From AP-15 sp963712825 (GTDB lineage Bacteria > Pseudomonadota > Alphaproteobacteria > ATCC43930 > CGMCC-115725): a stretch of 64,000 nt of DNA. The stretch lies in the NCBI GenBank assembly GCA_963712825.1, contig CAVQJP010000016.1, positions 868,001 through 932,000 of the forward strand, read 5' to 3'. A program made the translations under genes and the position numbers. Shown here piece after piece: positions 55,909 through 64,000 of the stretch (its first letter is position 1; every line of letters begins with the position of its first letter). Under the pieces are notes generated by a model. That model did no database searches, was not told where the DNA came from, and saw nothing but the letters and a program-made list of their open reading frames with translations.

Positions 55909-56499
55909 CTAGCGTTTGACGCCGCATGCCTTGTCGATCAGCGCCAGGGTCTGGGCGAACCCCGCCAGCGAATAGGTGTCGGTTGTGGGCGGGCCTTTTT
56001 GCGGCGTCGCCTTGAGGACCGCCAGCCGGCCTTTCGCCAGCGCCTCGGTGATCTGCTTGTCGAGGTCGGAAGTGCGCGACCAGGCGGTGTCGCCCTTCGT
56101 GAACAGGTCGAAATGCGTGCCGTCGATGTCGAGCGAGGCGTCGCTGCCGTCCTTCAACGGGTATCCTTCGACAAAGCTGACGACATTCGCGACGTTTTCC
56201 TCGGGACGATGGGTCACCATCGCCACCGGCGCCTTGCGCTTGAATTTCGCGGGCTCGCTCTTTTGCGGGCCGCCGGCGAGATAGCAGACGCGTCCCGACT
56301 TTTCCTTGTAGAGATAGGCGTTCCACGTCCGCATGCCGCCGAGACGCTGCACTGCCGTCTTCGTGGCCGTGGCGTGCCGTGGCGCCGGCGGGCTTGGCTG
56401 CTTTTCCGCGGCGCGAATCGGCGCCGACAAACCCGGCAACCCCGATGAAAATGCGAGCAGCAGCAATAGGCTGAAGCGGCTAAGCCCTGATCTTGTCAT
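55909..56499 (-). CDS. Invasion-associated locus B (IalB) family protein
   Basis: Exported periplasmic protein of 196 residues: signal peptide (about 1-29, LSRFSLLLLLAFSSGLPGLS) and the family domain (WNAYLYKEKSGRVCYLAGGPQ, TDTYSLAGFAQTLALIDKACG). Two Cys residues (CYLAGG and the C-terminal KACGVKR) are positioned to form a disulfide. IalB was named from Bartonella erythrocyte invasion, but the family is widespread in free-living Alphaproteobacteria with unclear function. Confidence 0.88.
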   Translation of the reverse strand: MTRSGLSRFSLLLLLAFSSGLPGLSAPIRAAEKQPSPPAPRHATATKTAVQRLGGMRTWNAYLYKEKSGRVCYLAGGPQKSEPAKFKRKAPVAMVTHRPEENVANVVSFVEGYPLKDGSDASLDIDGTHFDLFTKGDTAWSRTSDLDKQITEALAKGRLAVLKATPQKGPPTTDTYSLAGFAQTLALIDKACGVKR

Positions 56500-56707
56500 G
56501 TCCTGTCCAGAATTTACTGTCGCGCCGCGCGTCGTCCATGCGGCAGAGCCGCCGGCCCGCCCCCGGCGCGGTGCTGCGCGAGCGCCCTCAAATAACCCGG
56601 TGTACATCAGGCGCTCCCGGCGCGGCCGCGACTTGGCGATACTAGCAGATTGTGTGGCGCCGCGCATGGCCCTCCCCTCGTTCGGCGAAACCGGGCACAA
56701 TGGCGCG
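56500..56707. promoter_or_regulatory. Divergent region between ialB-like and GNAT genes
   Basis: 208 bp between divergent starts. No palindrome or strong promoter match was seen. In-frame ATGs upstream of the GNAT start (for example 56666) make its 5' end uncertain. Confidence 0.4.
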
Positions 56708-57262
56708 ATGGACGAGATTACCGTTCGCCCGGCGCGGCCGACGGACGCCCGCGCGATTGCCCGGCTCGATGTCGACACCTGGCGCACGACCTATGCCGGG
56801 GTGTTGTCGTCAAACTATCTCGTCGGGCTGTCGGAGCGGCGGCGCGAGATCGGCTGGCGGATGGCGATCATGCGCGACCCCCGCGACGTGCGCGTCGCAA
56901 TCGACGAGGCGGGCGAGGTGCAGGGCTTCGGCAGCTGCGGGCCGAGCCGCAGCGAGCGCCATTTCCCCGGCGAGGTGTTTACCCTCTACGTCGCGCCCGA
57001 CCGGCAAAACCAGGGGGTCGGCCGCCGGCTGCTGATAGCACTCTTCCGGCGGCTCGCGGCATCGGGGCTCGACGCGGCGATCGTGTGGGTGTTGCGCGAC
57101 AACCCGGCGCGGTTTTTTTACGAACGGCTCGGCGGACGCCTGGTCAGCCACAAGCCGATCCCGGTCGGCGGCGGCCGGGTGGAGGCGCTTGCCTATGGCT
57201 GGCCCGACCTGCCGGCCTATCTTGCGGCGGTGTCGAGCGAAGACCGCGAACCCGAACCCTGA
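56708..57262 (+). CDS. GNAT-family N-acetyltransferase
   Basis: 184 residues. ITVRPARPTDARAIARLDVDTWRTTYAG is the N-terminal GNAT start, and the acetyl-CoA site is VAPDRQNQGVGRRLLIAL (Q/R-x-x-G-x-G/A type) with NPARFFYERLGG at the C-terminus. The ATG at 56708 is chosen as the first that starts the domain; one 14 codons upstream is possible. Substrate unknown. Confidence 0.88.
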   Translation: MDEITVRPARPTDARAIARLDVDTWRTTYAGVLSSNYLVGLSERRREIGWRMAIMRDPRDVRVAIDEAGEVQGFGSCGPSRSERHFPGEVFTLYVAPDRQNQGVGRRLLIALFRRLAASGLDAAIVWVLRDNPARFFYERLGGRLVSHKPIPVGGGRVEALAYGWPDLPAYLAAVSSEDREPEP

Positions 57263-57299
57263 GGTGCGAACCCGGGCGAACCATCCCGGCCGAGCCCTG

Positions 57300-57563
57300 C
57301 TACTTCATCCGGAGGTCTCGCCCTGAGAGGTGTTCCAGGGCACCCGATCGCCCGGCTTCAGCTTGCAAAGCCCGATCCCGAGCACGCAGAGCCGTGCACA
57401 CAAAGTCGGCACTGCAGCGGCCGATCGGCATCTGGCGGCGGAGCCTGTCTCCGTTCATTTGATGCGAGCGCAGTATTTGCCAGAGCCGCATTTCGGCCTC
57501 GGTCATGCTCTGCCGTAAACCGCGGGGTCGTGCGTGTGCATCGTCGGCAGGATGCTTTTTCAT
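57300..57563 (-). pseudogene. DUF559 endonuclease-like remnant with a DUF2945-like tail
   Basis: The ATG at 57563 opens LRQSMTEAEMRLWQILRS, then RRQMPIGRCSADFVC, which matches the start of the DUF559 nuclease family. The catalytic LIVELDGGQH-type region that should follow is absent. In another frame of the same strand, at about 57305-57372, the sequence reads KLKPGDRVPWNTSQGETSG and stops, matching the start of the DUF2945 family. Two truncated genes appear to be joined here. Confidence 0.5.
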
Positions 57564-57682
57564 GTCCTGATTTGCGGTGGAAGCACCACCCCCTTCCTTA
57601 CCCTCCCCCGGCGCGAGGCAGGGCTCCAGGGAGAGGCACCATGCTCGAACAAAGTCCACAGCAACTGCAGATCTAGTGCGAA

Positions 57683-58105
57683 TTATGCTCCGGGGATTTC
57701 GGAACGGGGAGGAAGCTCCGCATGCTGCGGCAGACCGTCGGTGATCTCAAACCACGGGGCTTTGCTCGCTGCGTAGAAGTGGCGTTCGGGGCGTACGCCT
57801 GGGTCATCATCGAGCCCGCCAAGAGCAATCCCGAGTTCCGGGGTGCGATCAGGGCGGTTTACAATCGGCGAACCACAGACGCTGCAAAACCCGCGATGAA
57901 ATCCGGGTGAAGATTCAAAGTATGTGACTAACCCTTCTCCTTTCACCCACTTGAAATCTTCGACACGGACGCGCGCGCGGCTGCGAAACGCCGCGCCGTG
58001 AGCCTTTCGGCAGTTTGAACAATGACAGTGGCCGCTGCGCATCAGCGGACCCGTTATTTCGTATTTTACGCCGCCACACAGGCAACTTCCCCGAACCACC
58101 GGCAT
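57683..58105 (-). CDS. GFA/CENP-V-family zinc protein
   Basis: 140 residues with zinc-binding Cys sets: CLCGGVKYE, HCHCSNCRKAHG and FCSVCGSPI, the GFA (glutathione-dependent formaldehyde-activating-like) fold. The ATG at 58105 has GGAGGG upstream. Enzyme activity is not predictable; members include S-hydroxymethylglutathione synthase-like proteins of uncertain function. Confidence 0.88.
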   Translation of the reverse strand: MPVVRGSCLCGGVKYEITGPLMRSGHCHCSNCRKAHGAAFRSRARVRVEDFKWVKGEGLVTYFESSPGFHRGFCSVCGSPIVNRPDRTPELGIALGGLDDDPGVRPERHFYAASKAPWFEITDGLPQHAELPPRSEIPGA

Positions 58106-58207
58106 GTTACCCTCCGCCTCTGTGGACATCCGCCATCATGGCAGTCAGTCGAGATGCAGCGACAATTCGTGCTGGCGGGGCGGGCAGCAAGCGAGTGACT
58201 CGGCGCG

Positions 58208-59545
58208 CTAGCCCCGCATCGTCGCGGTGCCGTCGAAACGGGCCGTGATCGGATCGAGCGGGATTTGGGCCCAGCCGTCGGCGTTCATGAACTCTTCCCA
58301 GCGAAGATAAAAGCGGCGCTGGTTGCTCTCGGAGATGTAGCGCTCGGAGACGAGCCCCGGATAATCGGGATGCCGCCCGGCGTGGCCCACACCCATCGAC
58401 AGGTCCTGCGGATGGCGGCGGCCGAGGCGGCTGGTGCTCGCCTGCGTCACCTGGCGCCAGTTGTCGACGTCGTCCTGCTCGAACATGCCCGCCGCACCGT
58501 TGTTGGCTTGGCTGCCGATGCGGACCGCGCGCTTCAAATCCTCGGGCATATCCCGGTCCACCAGCACGAAGTGCCAGAATTCGGTCTTGAGCGGGCCGCG
58601 CGGCAGGGCGAGCCGGAGCCCGAGAATCCCGTTCGGGAAGATCGAGTGGTTGCCGAGCTGCACCCGGCGCGCGCGCACCCGGCCGAGCCGGCGCTCGGCC
58701 TCGGGCATCGTCGCGTCGTGGTACTCCTGGAACAGCCGCATCGTGTCGCTCGACATGCCGTGGACGTAACGGGGGACGTTGTCGTCGGCGTCGCGGAAGG
58801 TGACGCCGTGCCCGTTGACAAAGGCGTGCCGGTTGGGGCTCGCGAACTGGTCCTCGTGCGACAGCCGCGGGCGGCCGAGCCAGCGGGTCTGGACCACTGC
58901 GCTGGCAAGATGGCTGGTCGGGACGTGGTAATTGTCCGAGCAGTTGTCGACCAAGGTCTTCCAGTTGACGGGCTCCAGCCACTTCATCGGGCCGAGCGCC
59001 TGCATGCCGCCGTCGCGCCGGTTGAACACGGTGTCGAAATACCAGCGCGCGTCGCCGAGATAGGCCTCAAGGCTTGGGGCGTCCTTGGCCCACGTCGCAA
59101 AGACGATGCCCGCATAGGTCTCGACGCGGGCCTCGAGGAGACCGAGCGACGACCGGTCGAGCACCCCGTAATAGGCCTCCGTCTCGCCGGGGACGTGGTC
59201 GAGGGCGCCGTCGTTCAAGTAGGTCCAGCCGTGATAGGTGCACATGAAGCGCTTGGCGTTGCCGTCGTCGACGCGGCACACCCGGTTGCCCCGGTGACGG
59301 CACATGTTGAGGAGCGCGTGCAGCCGGCCTTGCCCGTCGCGGGTCAGGATGACCGGGTCCTCGCCCATATAGGTTTGGAAGAAGTCGTCGGCCGCGGGCA
59401 GCAAGCTCTCGTGCCCGATCATCAGCCAGGCGCGCCCGAAGATCTTCTCCATCTCGTCATCGTAGACCGCCGCGTCGCTGAAGATCCGGCGGTCGATTTT
59501 GCCGGTGGCGGGGTCGATGACGGCGTAGTTCCGAGCAGCACCCAT
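58208..59545 (-). CDS. Aromatic ring-hydroxylating dioxygenase, alpha subunit
   Basis: 445 residues. The Rieske cluster uses CRHRGNRVC and CTYHGW (about residues 85-110); the mononuclear iron site is DNCSDNYHVPTSH with its D-x2-H-x4-H spacing. This is the benzoate/biphenyl-type large subunit. No small (beta) subunit lies next to it. The ATG at 59545 follows GGGAGGG; it is divergent from the amidohydrolase gene. Confidence 0.92.
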   Translation of the reverse strand: MGAARNYAVIDPATGKIDRRIFSDAAVYDDEMEKIFGRAWLMIGHESLLPAADDFFQTYMGEDPVILTRDGQGRLHALLNMCRHRGNRVCRVDDGNAKRFMCTYHGWTYLNDGALDHVPGETEAYYGVLDRSSLGLLEARVETYAGIVFATWAKDAPSLEAYLGDARWYFDTVFNRRDGGMQALGPMKWLEPVNWKTLVDNCSDNYHVPTSHLASAVVQTRWLGRPRLSHEDQFASPNRHAFVNGHGVTFRDADDNVPRYVHGMSSDTMRLFQEYHDATMPEAERRLGRVRARRVQLGNHSIFPNGILGLRLALPRGPLKTEFWHFVLVDRDMPEDLKRAVRIGSQANNGAAGMFEQDDVDNWRQVTQASTSRLGRRHPQDLSMGVGHAGRHPDYPGLVSERYISESNQRRFYLRWEEFMNADGWAQIPLDPITARFDGTATMRG

Positions 59546-59803
59546 ACCCGGACCCTCCCTCTCGCGGTCAGCATAGAGCAGCCGGGGCGGATCATCACTC
59601 GGGTTTCGGCGCGTCATGCGGGTAAACAGCCGGGAAACGCCGACAGCAGCCGTCCGCCCAACCGCGACCGAGCGGAGGCGGGCGCGCTGACGCCCGATCC
59701 GGCGGCCGTCAGCAGGCCGGTTCGCTGTAGCGAAGCGCGATCAGCCTCGCGCCGCAAGTGGGGCTGCGCTACCCTGCCGCGGGAGCTGATTGCATCGGAG
59801 GAA
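59546..59803. promoter_or_regulatory. Divergent region between the Rieske oxygenase and amidohydrolase genes
   Basis: 258 bp between divergent genes, each with its own strong ribosome-binding site. No regulator gene or clear palindrome is present. Shared control of the two genes is plausible. Confidence 0.4.
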
Positions 59804-60937
59804 ATGTCGATGACCCGCACCTATGACGTTGTCGATGCCGACGGCCACATCCTGGAGCCGCTCGATCTCTGGGACGAATATATCGATCCGAAGTTCCGCG
59901 AGCGGCGGCCGCGGTTCACGGTCGACGAAAACGGCAAGGAGCGCCTCCAGGTCGAGGGCAAGCTGTTGGGCAATCCGCGCGGGATCGGCAGCCTCGGCGC
60001 TGTCGGCGTGCGGCAGGGTGCGGTCAAACTCGACAGCCTCAAATATGCCGAAGGCAAAAAGGGCGGGTTCGACCCGCACGCGCGCATCGTCGACATGGAT
60101 GCCGACGGCATCGACGCCGCTTTCCTCTATCCGAGCCTCGGCCTGTTCGCCGGTGCGGTTGCCGACCCCGAGCTCGCGGCGGCAATGTGCCATGCCTACA
60201 ATCGCTGGCTCGCCGATTACTGCAAGCCCTACCCGGACCGCCTCTTCGGGGTCGCCTTGCTGCCGATGCAGTCGGTCGAGCTCGCGATCGAGGAGATGCG
60301 CTACGCCCGCGAAACGCTCGGGATGCGCGGCGGCTTCCTGCGGCCGAACCCGTATCATGGCAACAAAATGATCAGCGACGCCATGTACGAGCCGTTCTGG
60401 ACGACGGCCGAGGAGCTCGGCTTCTCGATCGGCTTTCACGAGGGCTCGACAACCGCAATGCCGACCGTCGGCGTCGACCGCTTCGCCGAGGATCGCGCGG
60501 CGCGCCACATGATCAGCCACACGATGGAGATGATGCTGGCGGCGATGAGCGTGATCTGGGGTGGCGTTGTCGATCGCCACCCGCGTCTGCGCGTCGCATT
60601 CCTCGAATCAGGCGGCGGCTGGATCGCGCCCTGGCTCGACCGCATGGACCGGCATTTCGACGACCGCGGCTTTAACGACACCGCCCCGAAGATGCGGCCG
60701 AGCGAGCTCTTCCAGCGCAATTGCTGGATTTCGTTTGAGCCGGTCGAAAACAGCATCGCCGTCTTGGCCGACTACATCGGTCCGCACAAGATCATGTGGG
60801 CAACTGATTATCCGCATCAGGACGGGTTCTTTCCGGGTGCCCCCCAGATGGTCCGCGAACGGCTCGGGCCGTTGTCGCCCGAGGCAAAGCACCAGGTGAT
60901 GGCCGGCGGCGCGCTCGGCTTTTACGGCATGAGCTGA
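59804..60937 (+). CDS. Amidohydrolase-family protein (Amidohydro_2)
   Basis: A TIM-barrel hydrolase or decarboxylase of 377 residues. It starts VVDADGHILEPLDLWDEY (first metal ligands in D-x-x-H), has IGFHEGSTT with a metal His, and ends WATDYPHQDGFFPG with the catalytic Asp. Relatives include gamma-resorcylate and 5-carboxyvanillate (LigW-like) decarboxylases and hydrolases of side chains. The ATG at 59804 has GGAGGAA upstream. The function within the cluster is inferred, not demonstrated. Confidence 0.9.
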   Translation: MSMTRTYDVVDADGHILEPLDLWDEYIDPKFRERRPRFTVDENGKERLQVEGKLLGNPRGIGSLGAVGVRQGAVKLDSLKYAEGKKGGFDPHARIVDMDADGIDAAFLYPSLGLFAGAVADPELAAAMCHAYNRWLADYCKPYPDRLFGVALLPMQSVELAIEEMRYARETLGMRGGFLRPNPYHGNKMISDAMYEPFWTTAEELGFSIGFHEGSTTAMPTVGVDRFAEDRAARHMISHTMEMMLAAMSVIWGGVVDRHPRLRVAFLESGGGWIAPWLDRMDRHFDDRGFNDTAPKMRPSELFQRNCWISFEPVENSIAVLADYIGPHKIMWATDYPHQDGFFPGAPQMVRERLGPLSPEAKHQVMAGGALGFYGMS

Positions 60938-60953
60938 CGCCGGCGGGTCTGGT

Positions 60954-60978
60954 CGCGGGCCTCCGATCCGAGCCCGCG
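60954..60978 (+). terminator. Hairpin after the amidohydrolase gene
   Basis: Seven-base arms CGCGGGC and GCCCGCG around an 11-base loop start 16 bp after the stop codon. No T run follows, so this may not act as an intrinsic terminator. Confidence 0.3.
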
Positions 60979-61054
60979 GCGCCGCGCGTCACTCGAAATC
61001 GTCGGGAACGCAATTTCCCGAGTGGTCCATCATCTGAGGCGGCAGGAACAGAAA

Positions 61055-62695
61055 ATGGCCGATTTTCAGGCAGCAGCGCGCAACGTCGAGGCCGACCTAG
61101 CCCCCGATTTCGACGCGGTCATTGTCGGCGCCGGCGTTTCCGGCCTCTATCAGCTCTACCGGCTGCGCCAGCTCGGCCTCAGGGTGCGGGTGTTTGAAAC
61201 CGGAACCGGCGTCGGCGGCACCTGGTATTGGAACCGCTATCCCGGCGCCCGCTTCGATTCGGAGAGCTATACCTACGGCTATTCTTTTTCCGAGGAGCTG
61301 CTTAAGGAATGGAGCTGGGCCGAGCGCTTCGCGCCGCAACCCGAGACCGAGCGCTATCTGAATTACGTCGCCGACAAGTTCGACCTGCGGCGCGACATCC
61401 AGTTCAACAGCCGCGTCGCCGCCGCGCACTACCGGGAGGAAACGCGCTGCTGGGACATCGTCTTGGAGGATGGCACGAGGTATCGGGCGCGCTTTCTGAT
61501 CACCGCAATCGGCGTGCTGTCGGCGCCGACGATGCCGCGCATCCCAGGCGTCGACACATTCGAGGGCCAGTCCTGCCACACTCATTACTGGCCCAAGGAG
61601 CCGGTAAAATTCGAGGGCAAGCGCGTGGCGGTGATCGGCACCGGCGCGACCGCGGTGCAAACGATCCAGGAAGTGGCCAAGACCGTCGGCCGCCTGACCG
61701 TGTTCCAGCGCACCCCGAACTGGTGCGCGCCCTTACACAACGGCCGGCTCGGCGAAGAGGAAATGGCCCATATCCGGGCCAATTATCCCGAGATCTTCGC
61801 GCGCTGCGGTGAGACCCCCGGCTGCTTTATTCACGCCCCCGACTCGCGCGCCACCCACGAGGTGACGCCCGAGGAACGCGAGGCATTCTGGGAGAAGCTC
61901 TACGCCGAGCCCGGCTTTGGCATCTGGCAGGGGAACTTCCGCGACATCCTGGCCGATCGCGAGGCCAACGCGCTGATCTCCGATTTCGTCGCGCGCAAAA
62001 TCCGCCAGCGCGTCAAGGATCCGGCAGTCGCCGACAAGCTGATCCCAAAGAACCACGGCTTCGGCACCCGCCGGGTGCCGCTCGAGACCCGCTATTACGA
62101 GGTCTACAATCAGCCCAATGTCGAGCTCGTCGACATCAACGAGACGCCGATCGAGCGCATCACGCCCACCGGCATCAAAACGAGCGACGCCGAATACGAA
62201 TTCGACATCATCATCTACGCGACCGGCTTTGACGCGATCACCGGCAGCTTCGACCGCATCGACATCAGGGGCGTCGACGGATGCCGGCTCAAGGACAAGT
62301 GGCAGGCGGGGCCGCAGACCTTTCTCGGCATCCTGGTCGAAGGCTTTCCCAACATGCTGATGGTGATGGGACCGCATGCCGGGCTCGGCAACTTTCCGCG
62401 CGCCGCCGAATACAGCGTCGACTGGGTTACTGGCCTCGTCCGCCACGCCCACGACCGCGGCCTCACTCGGATCGAGGCCACCGCGGCCGGCGTCGCCGAG
62501 TGGACCGATCACGTCAAGGCGCTGGGCGACGGGCTGCTGATGAACGAGATCGACTCGTGGATGACCGGCGTCAACCGCAATGTCGAGGGCAAAGAGACCC
62601 GCAAGATCATGCGCTACAGCGGCGGCCACCCCGCCTTTCGCGAGCACTGCGACGCGGTGAGCGCTGACGGCTATCGCAAGCTGGCGCTGACTTAG
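61055..62695 (+). CDS. Baeyer-Villiger-type flavin monooxygenase
   Basis: Inserts oxygen next to a ketone, using NADPH and FAD. FAD-binding VGAGVSGLYQLYRLR, the BVMO fingerprint FEGQSCHTHYWP (FxGxxxHxxxWP), NADP-binding IGTGATAVQTIQE and the second ATG-type motif (YATGFDAIT) are all present in order. The ATG at 61055 gives 546 residues. Likely catabolic given the neighbours; substrate unknown. Confidence 0.93.
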   Translation: MADFQAAARNVEADLAPDFDAVIVGAGVSGLYQLYRLRQLGLRVRVFETGTGVGGTWYWNRYPGARFDSESYTYGYSFSEELLKEWSWAERFAPQPETERYLNYVADKFDLRRDIQFNSRVAAAHYREETRCWDIVLEDGTRYRARFLITAIGVLSAPTMPRIPGVDTFEGQSCHTHYWPKEPVKFEGKRVAVIGTGATAVQTIQEVAKTVGRLTVFQRTPNWCAPLHNGRLGEEEMAHIRANYPEIFARCGETPGCFIHAPDSRATHEVTPEEREAFWEKLYAEPGFGIWQGNFRDILADREANALISDFVARKIRQRVKDPAVADKLIPKNHGFGTRRVPLETRYYEVYNQPNVELVDINETPIERITPTGIKTSDAEYEFDIIIYATGFDAITGSFDRIDIRGVDGCRLKDKWQAGPQTFLGILVEGFPNMLMVMGPHAGLGNFPRAAEYSVDWVTGLVRHAHDRGLTRIEATAAGVAEWTDHVKALGDGLLMNEIDSWMTGVNRNVEGKETRKIMRYSGGHPAFREHCDAVSADGYRKLALT

Positions 62696-62785
62696 GCCGG
62701 GTGTCGGGAAACCGCCGGCCCGTCCGACTGCATTTCTGCCCGCGCCTGCGGAAGCGCCGTTTCGCTCTGACATGGAGAGGTTGCG

Positions 62786-63394
62786 ATGTCCGAACCCGAA
62801 CATGTCGACCGGCACCGGACGGCATTGATCGCCTACGACGTCTGCCGGCGCGCGCTCGCTCCGTCGGATTCAGGACGCAGGGCCGCGATGCGCCCGGTGC
62901 TCGATGCCTGGGTGCGGATGATCGCGGCGGCACGGGCGGCGGGGGTGCCGGTGATCTACACGACGCCGGTCAGCCGCGCCGATGGCGCCGACGTCGTCAT
63001 GCTGCCGACCGACCTTTCGGCCGAAACCGGCGTCGCGCCGCTCACCAACGCCGTCGAGGGCACGGCGGAGGCCGGGTTCCCCGACGAAATCGCGCCGTGT
63101 CTCGAGGATTACGTTTTCCTCAAGCGCCGGCCGAGCGCCTTCTACGGGACGGGTGTGGCCGAGCTCTTGCACATGCTGCGGCGCGACACGATCATCATCG
63201 GCGGCGGCGCTACCAACCGCGGCGTCGAGACGAGTGTGCGCGAGGCCTTCAACTGTGACCTCGCCTGTGTCGTGGTGCGCGAATGCTGCTGGGGCAGTGA
63301 CGCGGCTGCCCACGCCTACAGCCTCGACAAGGCGATGAAAATGTACGCCCGCATCCGCACCCTCGACCAGGTCGCGGTGATGCTGCGGGCGTGA
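62786..63394 (+). CDS. Isochorismatase-fold protein lacking the catalytic cysteine
   Basis: Cysteine-hydrolase-fold protein of 202 residues. The Asp of YDVCRRAL and the Lys of LKRRPSAFYGT match the D-K-C triad, but where the nucleophile Cys is expected (TNxCV in relatives) it reads TNRGVETS. Other Cys residues (RECCWG) are in the wrong place for catalysis. Members of this family act on N-carbamoyl or isochorismate-type substrates; here activity is uncertain. It follows the monooxygenase by 90 bp. Confidence 0.88.
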   Translation: MSEPEHVDRHRTALIAYDVCRRALAPSDSGRRAAMRPVLDAWVRMIAAARAAGVPVIYTTPVSRADGADVVMLPTDLSAETGVAPLTNAVEGTAEAGFPDEIAPCLEDYVFLKRRPSAFYGTGVAELLHMLRRDTIIIGGGATNRGVETSVREAFNCDLACVVVRECCWGSDAAAHAYSLDKAMKMYARIRTLDQVAVMLRA

Positions 63395-63484
63395 GCGGCA
63401 ATTAGCGGTTCTGCGTCTGCACCGCAGCGACCTTGCTGCGCGCCGTTCTCGTGCCTCCGCCCGGCGGGTCAGCTTTTGGGTTGA

Positions 63485-63600
63485 GCGGGCAGGGGCCCGA
63501 TCGTCTACCGCGAGGGGTGCACGCTCTCCAGGGCGCGGATCGCGGTCGCCCTGCTCGATGCCCTTGGGATCGAGCGCGCATGCTGGGTGGCCGCGCCGCT
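63485..63600 (+). pseudogene. Possible LysR-type regulator fragment
   Basis: One frame reads GPIVYREGCTLSRARIAVAL followed by LDALGI, which resembles the substrate-binding domain of LysR regulators. It is preceded by a stop codon and has no start or DNA-binding domain, so at most it is a remnant. Confidence 0.3.
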
Positions 63601-63602
63601 CC

Positions 63603-64000
63603 TCAGACGAGTTCGGGAACGGGCTCGGCGGCGATCACCTCGATCTGGCCGACGGTCTCCTTGCCCCACACGATCGGAACGAAAGCACCGATCGCGGCAA
63701 AGAGCATCATCGTGCCGAAGAATATCGTCGGCGAGCCGGTATGCGGCGCCATAAAAAACGGCAGCAGGCCGCCGGCGAAAAGCTTTCCGCACGATTCGCC
63801 AAAGAGGTGGCCGCGGCCGCGCAATGCGGTCGGGAACTGCTCGGACAAATAGACCCGGGTCGCGCTGAATGCCGATACCACCGTGAAGCCGATGATCAGG
63901 CCGCCCGCGATCATCACCACGCGGGCGTGTTCTCCCGCCGTATGCGAGAGCAACATCAGGATGAACCCGGGCAGCGACCCGGCCATCACATAGAAGATCG
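63603..64000 (-). CDS. Major facilitator superfamily transporter, C-terminal part (5' end outside window)
   Basis: The final four or so membrane helices of an MFS carrier (GFILMLLSH, VVMIAGGLIIGFTVVSAFSA, KLFAGGLLPFFMA, FFGTMMLFAAIGAFVPI), ending PEPVPELV. The segment RVYLSEQFPTALRGRG is the conserved loop of sugar/aromatic-acid-type carriers. The frame is open to the window edge, so the N-terminal eight helices lie beyond it. Uptake of an aromatic acid is plausible from context. Confidence 0.85.
   Translation of the reverse strand, partial: IFYVMAGSLPGFILMLLSHTAGEHARVVMIAGGLIIGFTVVSAFSATRVYLSEQFPTALRGRGHLFGESCGKLFAGGLLPFFMAPHTGSPTIFFGTMMLFAAIGAFVPIVWGKETVGQIEVIAAEPVPELV

Noticed and set aside
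58265..59803. N-terminal extension of the amidohydrolase frame by 513 codons
   Set aside because: This part is antisense to the Rieske oxygenase gene; the real start is the ATG at 59804 with a strong ribosome-binding site.

Overview
The window is a contiguous, GC-rich chromosomal segment from an alphaproteobacterium. The evidence is the order tsf-pyrH-frr-uppS-cdsA-dxr-rseP-bamA-skp-lpxD-fabZ-lpxA-lpxI-lpxB, the use of LpxI (not LpxH) for lipid A, a phasin, an IalB-family protein, and a Ku/LigD pair. A soil or rhizosphere Rhodospirillales- or Rhizobiales-like lineage fits, but the genus cannot be read from the sequence. There are no rRNA or tRNA genes, no CRISPR array and no recognisable transposase.

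Layout. 1-14.6 kb (+): the end of tsf, then translation, isoprenoid, phospholipid, outer-membrane assembly and lipid A genes, closing with lpxB running in frame into a glyoxalase I gene. 14.7-17.7 kb (-): an unknown gene, pyrE, two orphan genes in AT-richer DNA, and an HNH endonuclease. 17.7-21.2 kb (-): hbd, etfA, etfB and a PEP-CTERM protein. 21.7-27.2 kb (-): a complete five-gene peptide-type ABC importer. 27.3-29.6 kb: a phasin and a D,D-carboxypeptidase transcribed divergently. 29.7-35.9 kb: phosphomannomutase, galU, a DTW-domain tRNA modifier, a SpoU-type methyltransferase, an S10 carboxypeptidase and an SDR. 36.1-37.0 kb: a small AT-richer two-gene islet with a HEPN-type RNxxxH motif. 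37.1-44.9 kb: DNA repair (ligD and ku divergent, recN, ligA). 44.9-47.5 kb: a TonB-like protein, an Nramp-related transporter and a small charged protein. 47.9-49.6 kb: a collapsed pga (poly-N-acetylglucosamine) locus. 49.7-64 kb: mostly catabolic genes (two Rieske oxygenases, a cupin, a LigB-type extradiol dioxygenase, an M20 peptidase, an amidohydrolase, a Baeyer-Villiger monooxygenase, an isochorismatase-fold protein, an MFS transporter), interrupted by rlmN, ialB, a GNAT gene and a GFA-family gene.

The first 14 kb make the cell envelope: UppS supplies the lipid carrier, CdsA phospholipid precursors, Dxr isoprenoid precursors, BamA and Skp place outer-membrane proteins, and LpxD/FabZ/LpxA/LpxI/LpxB build lipid A. 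The repair block supplies non-homologous end joining (Ku, LigD) plus RecN and LigA. The final block looks like ring hydroxylation, ring opening and side-chain processing of aromatic compounds, though no substrate can be named.

A recurring oddity is single-base frame breaks in otherwise well-preserved genes (lpxI, dppB, the M20 peptidase, pgaC, pgaA). Most are one-base insertions, and lpxI is expected to be essential, so consensus sequencing errors are a serious explanation. The most interesting candidates for real biology are the HEPN-type pair, the paired palindromes upstream of the phasin, the repeat-bearing proline-rich N-terminus of BamA, the lpxB-gloA read-through and the collapsed pga locus.
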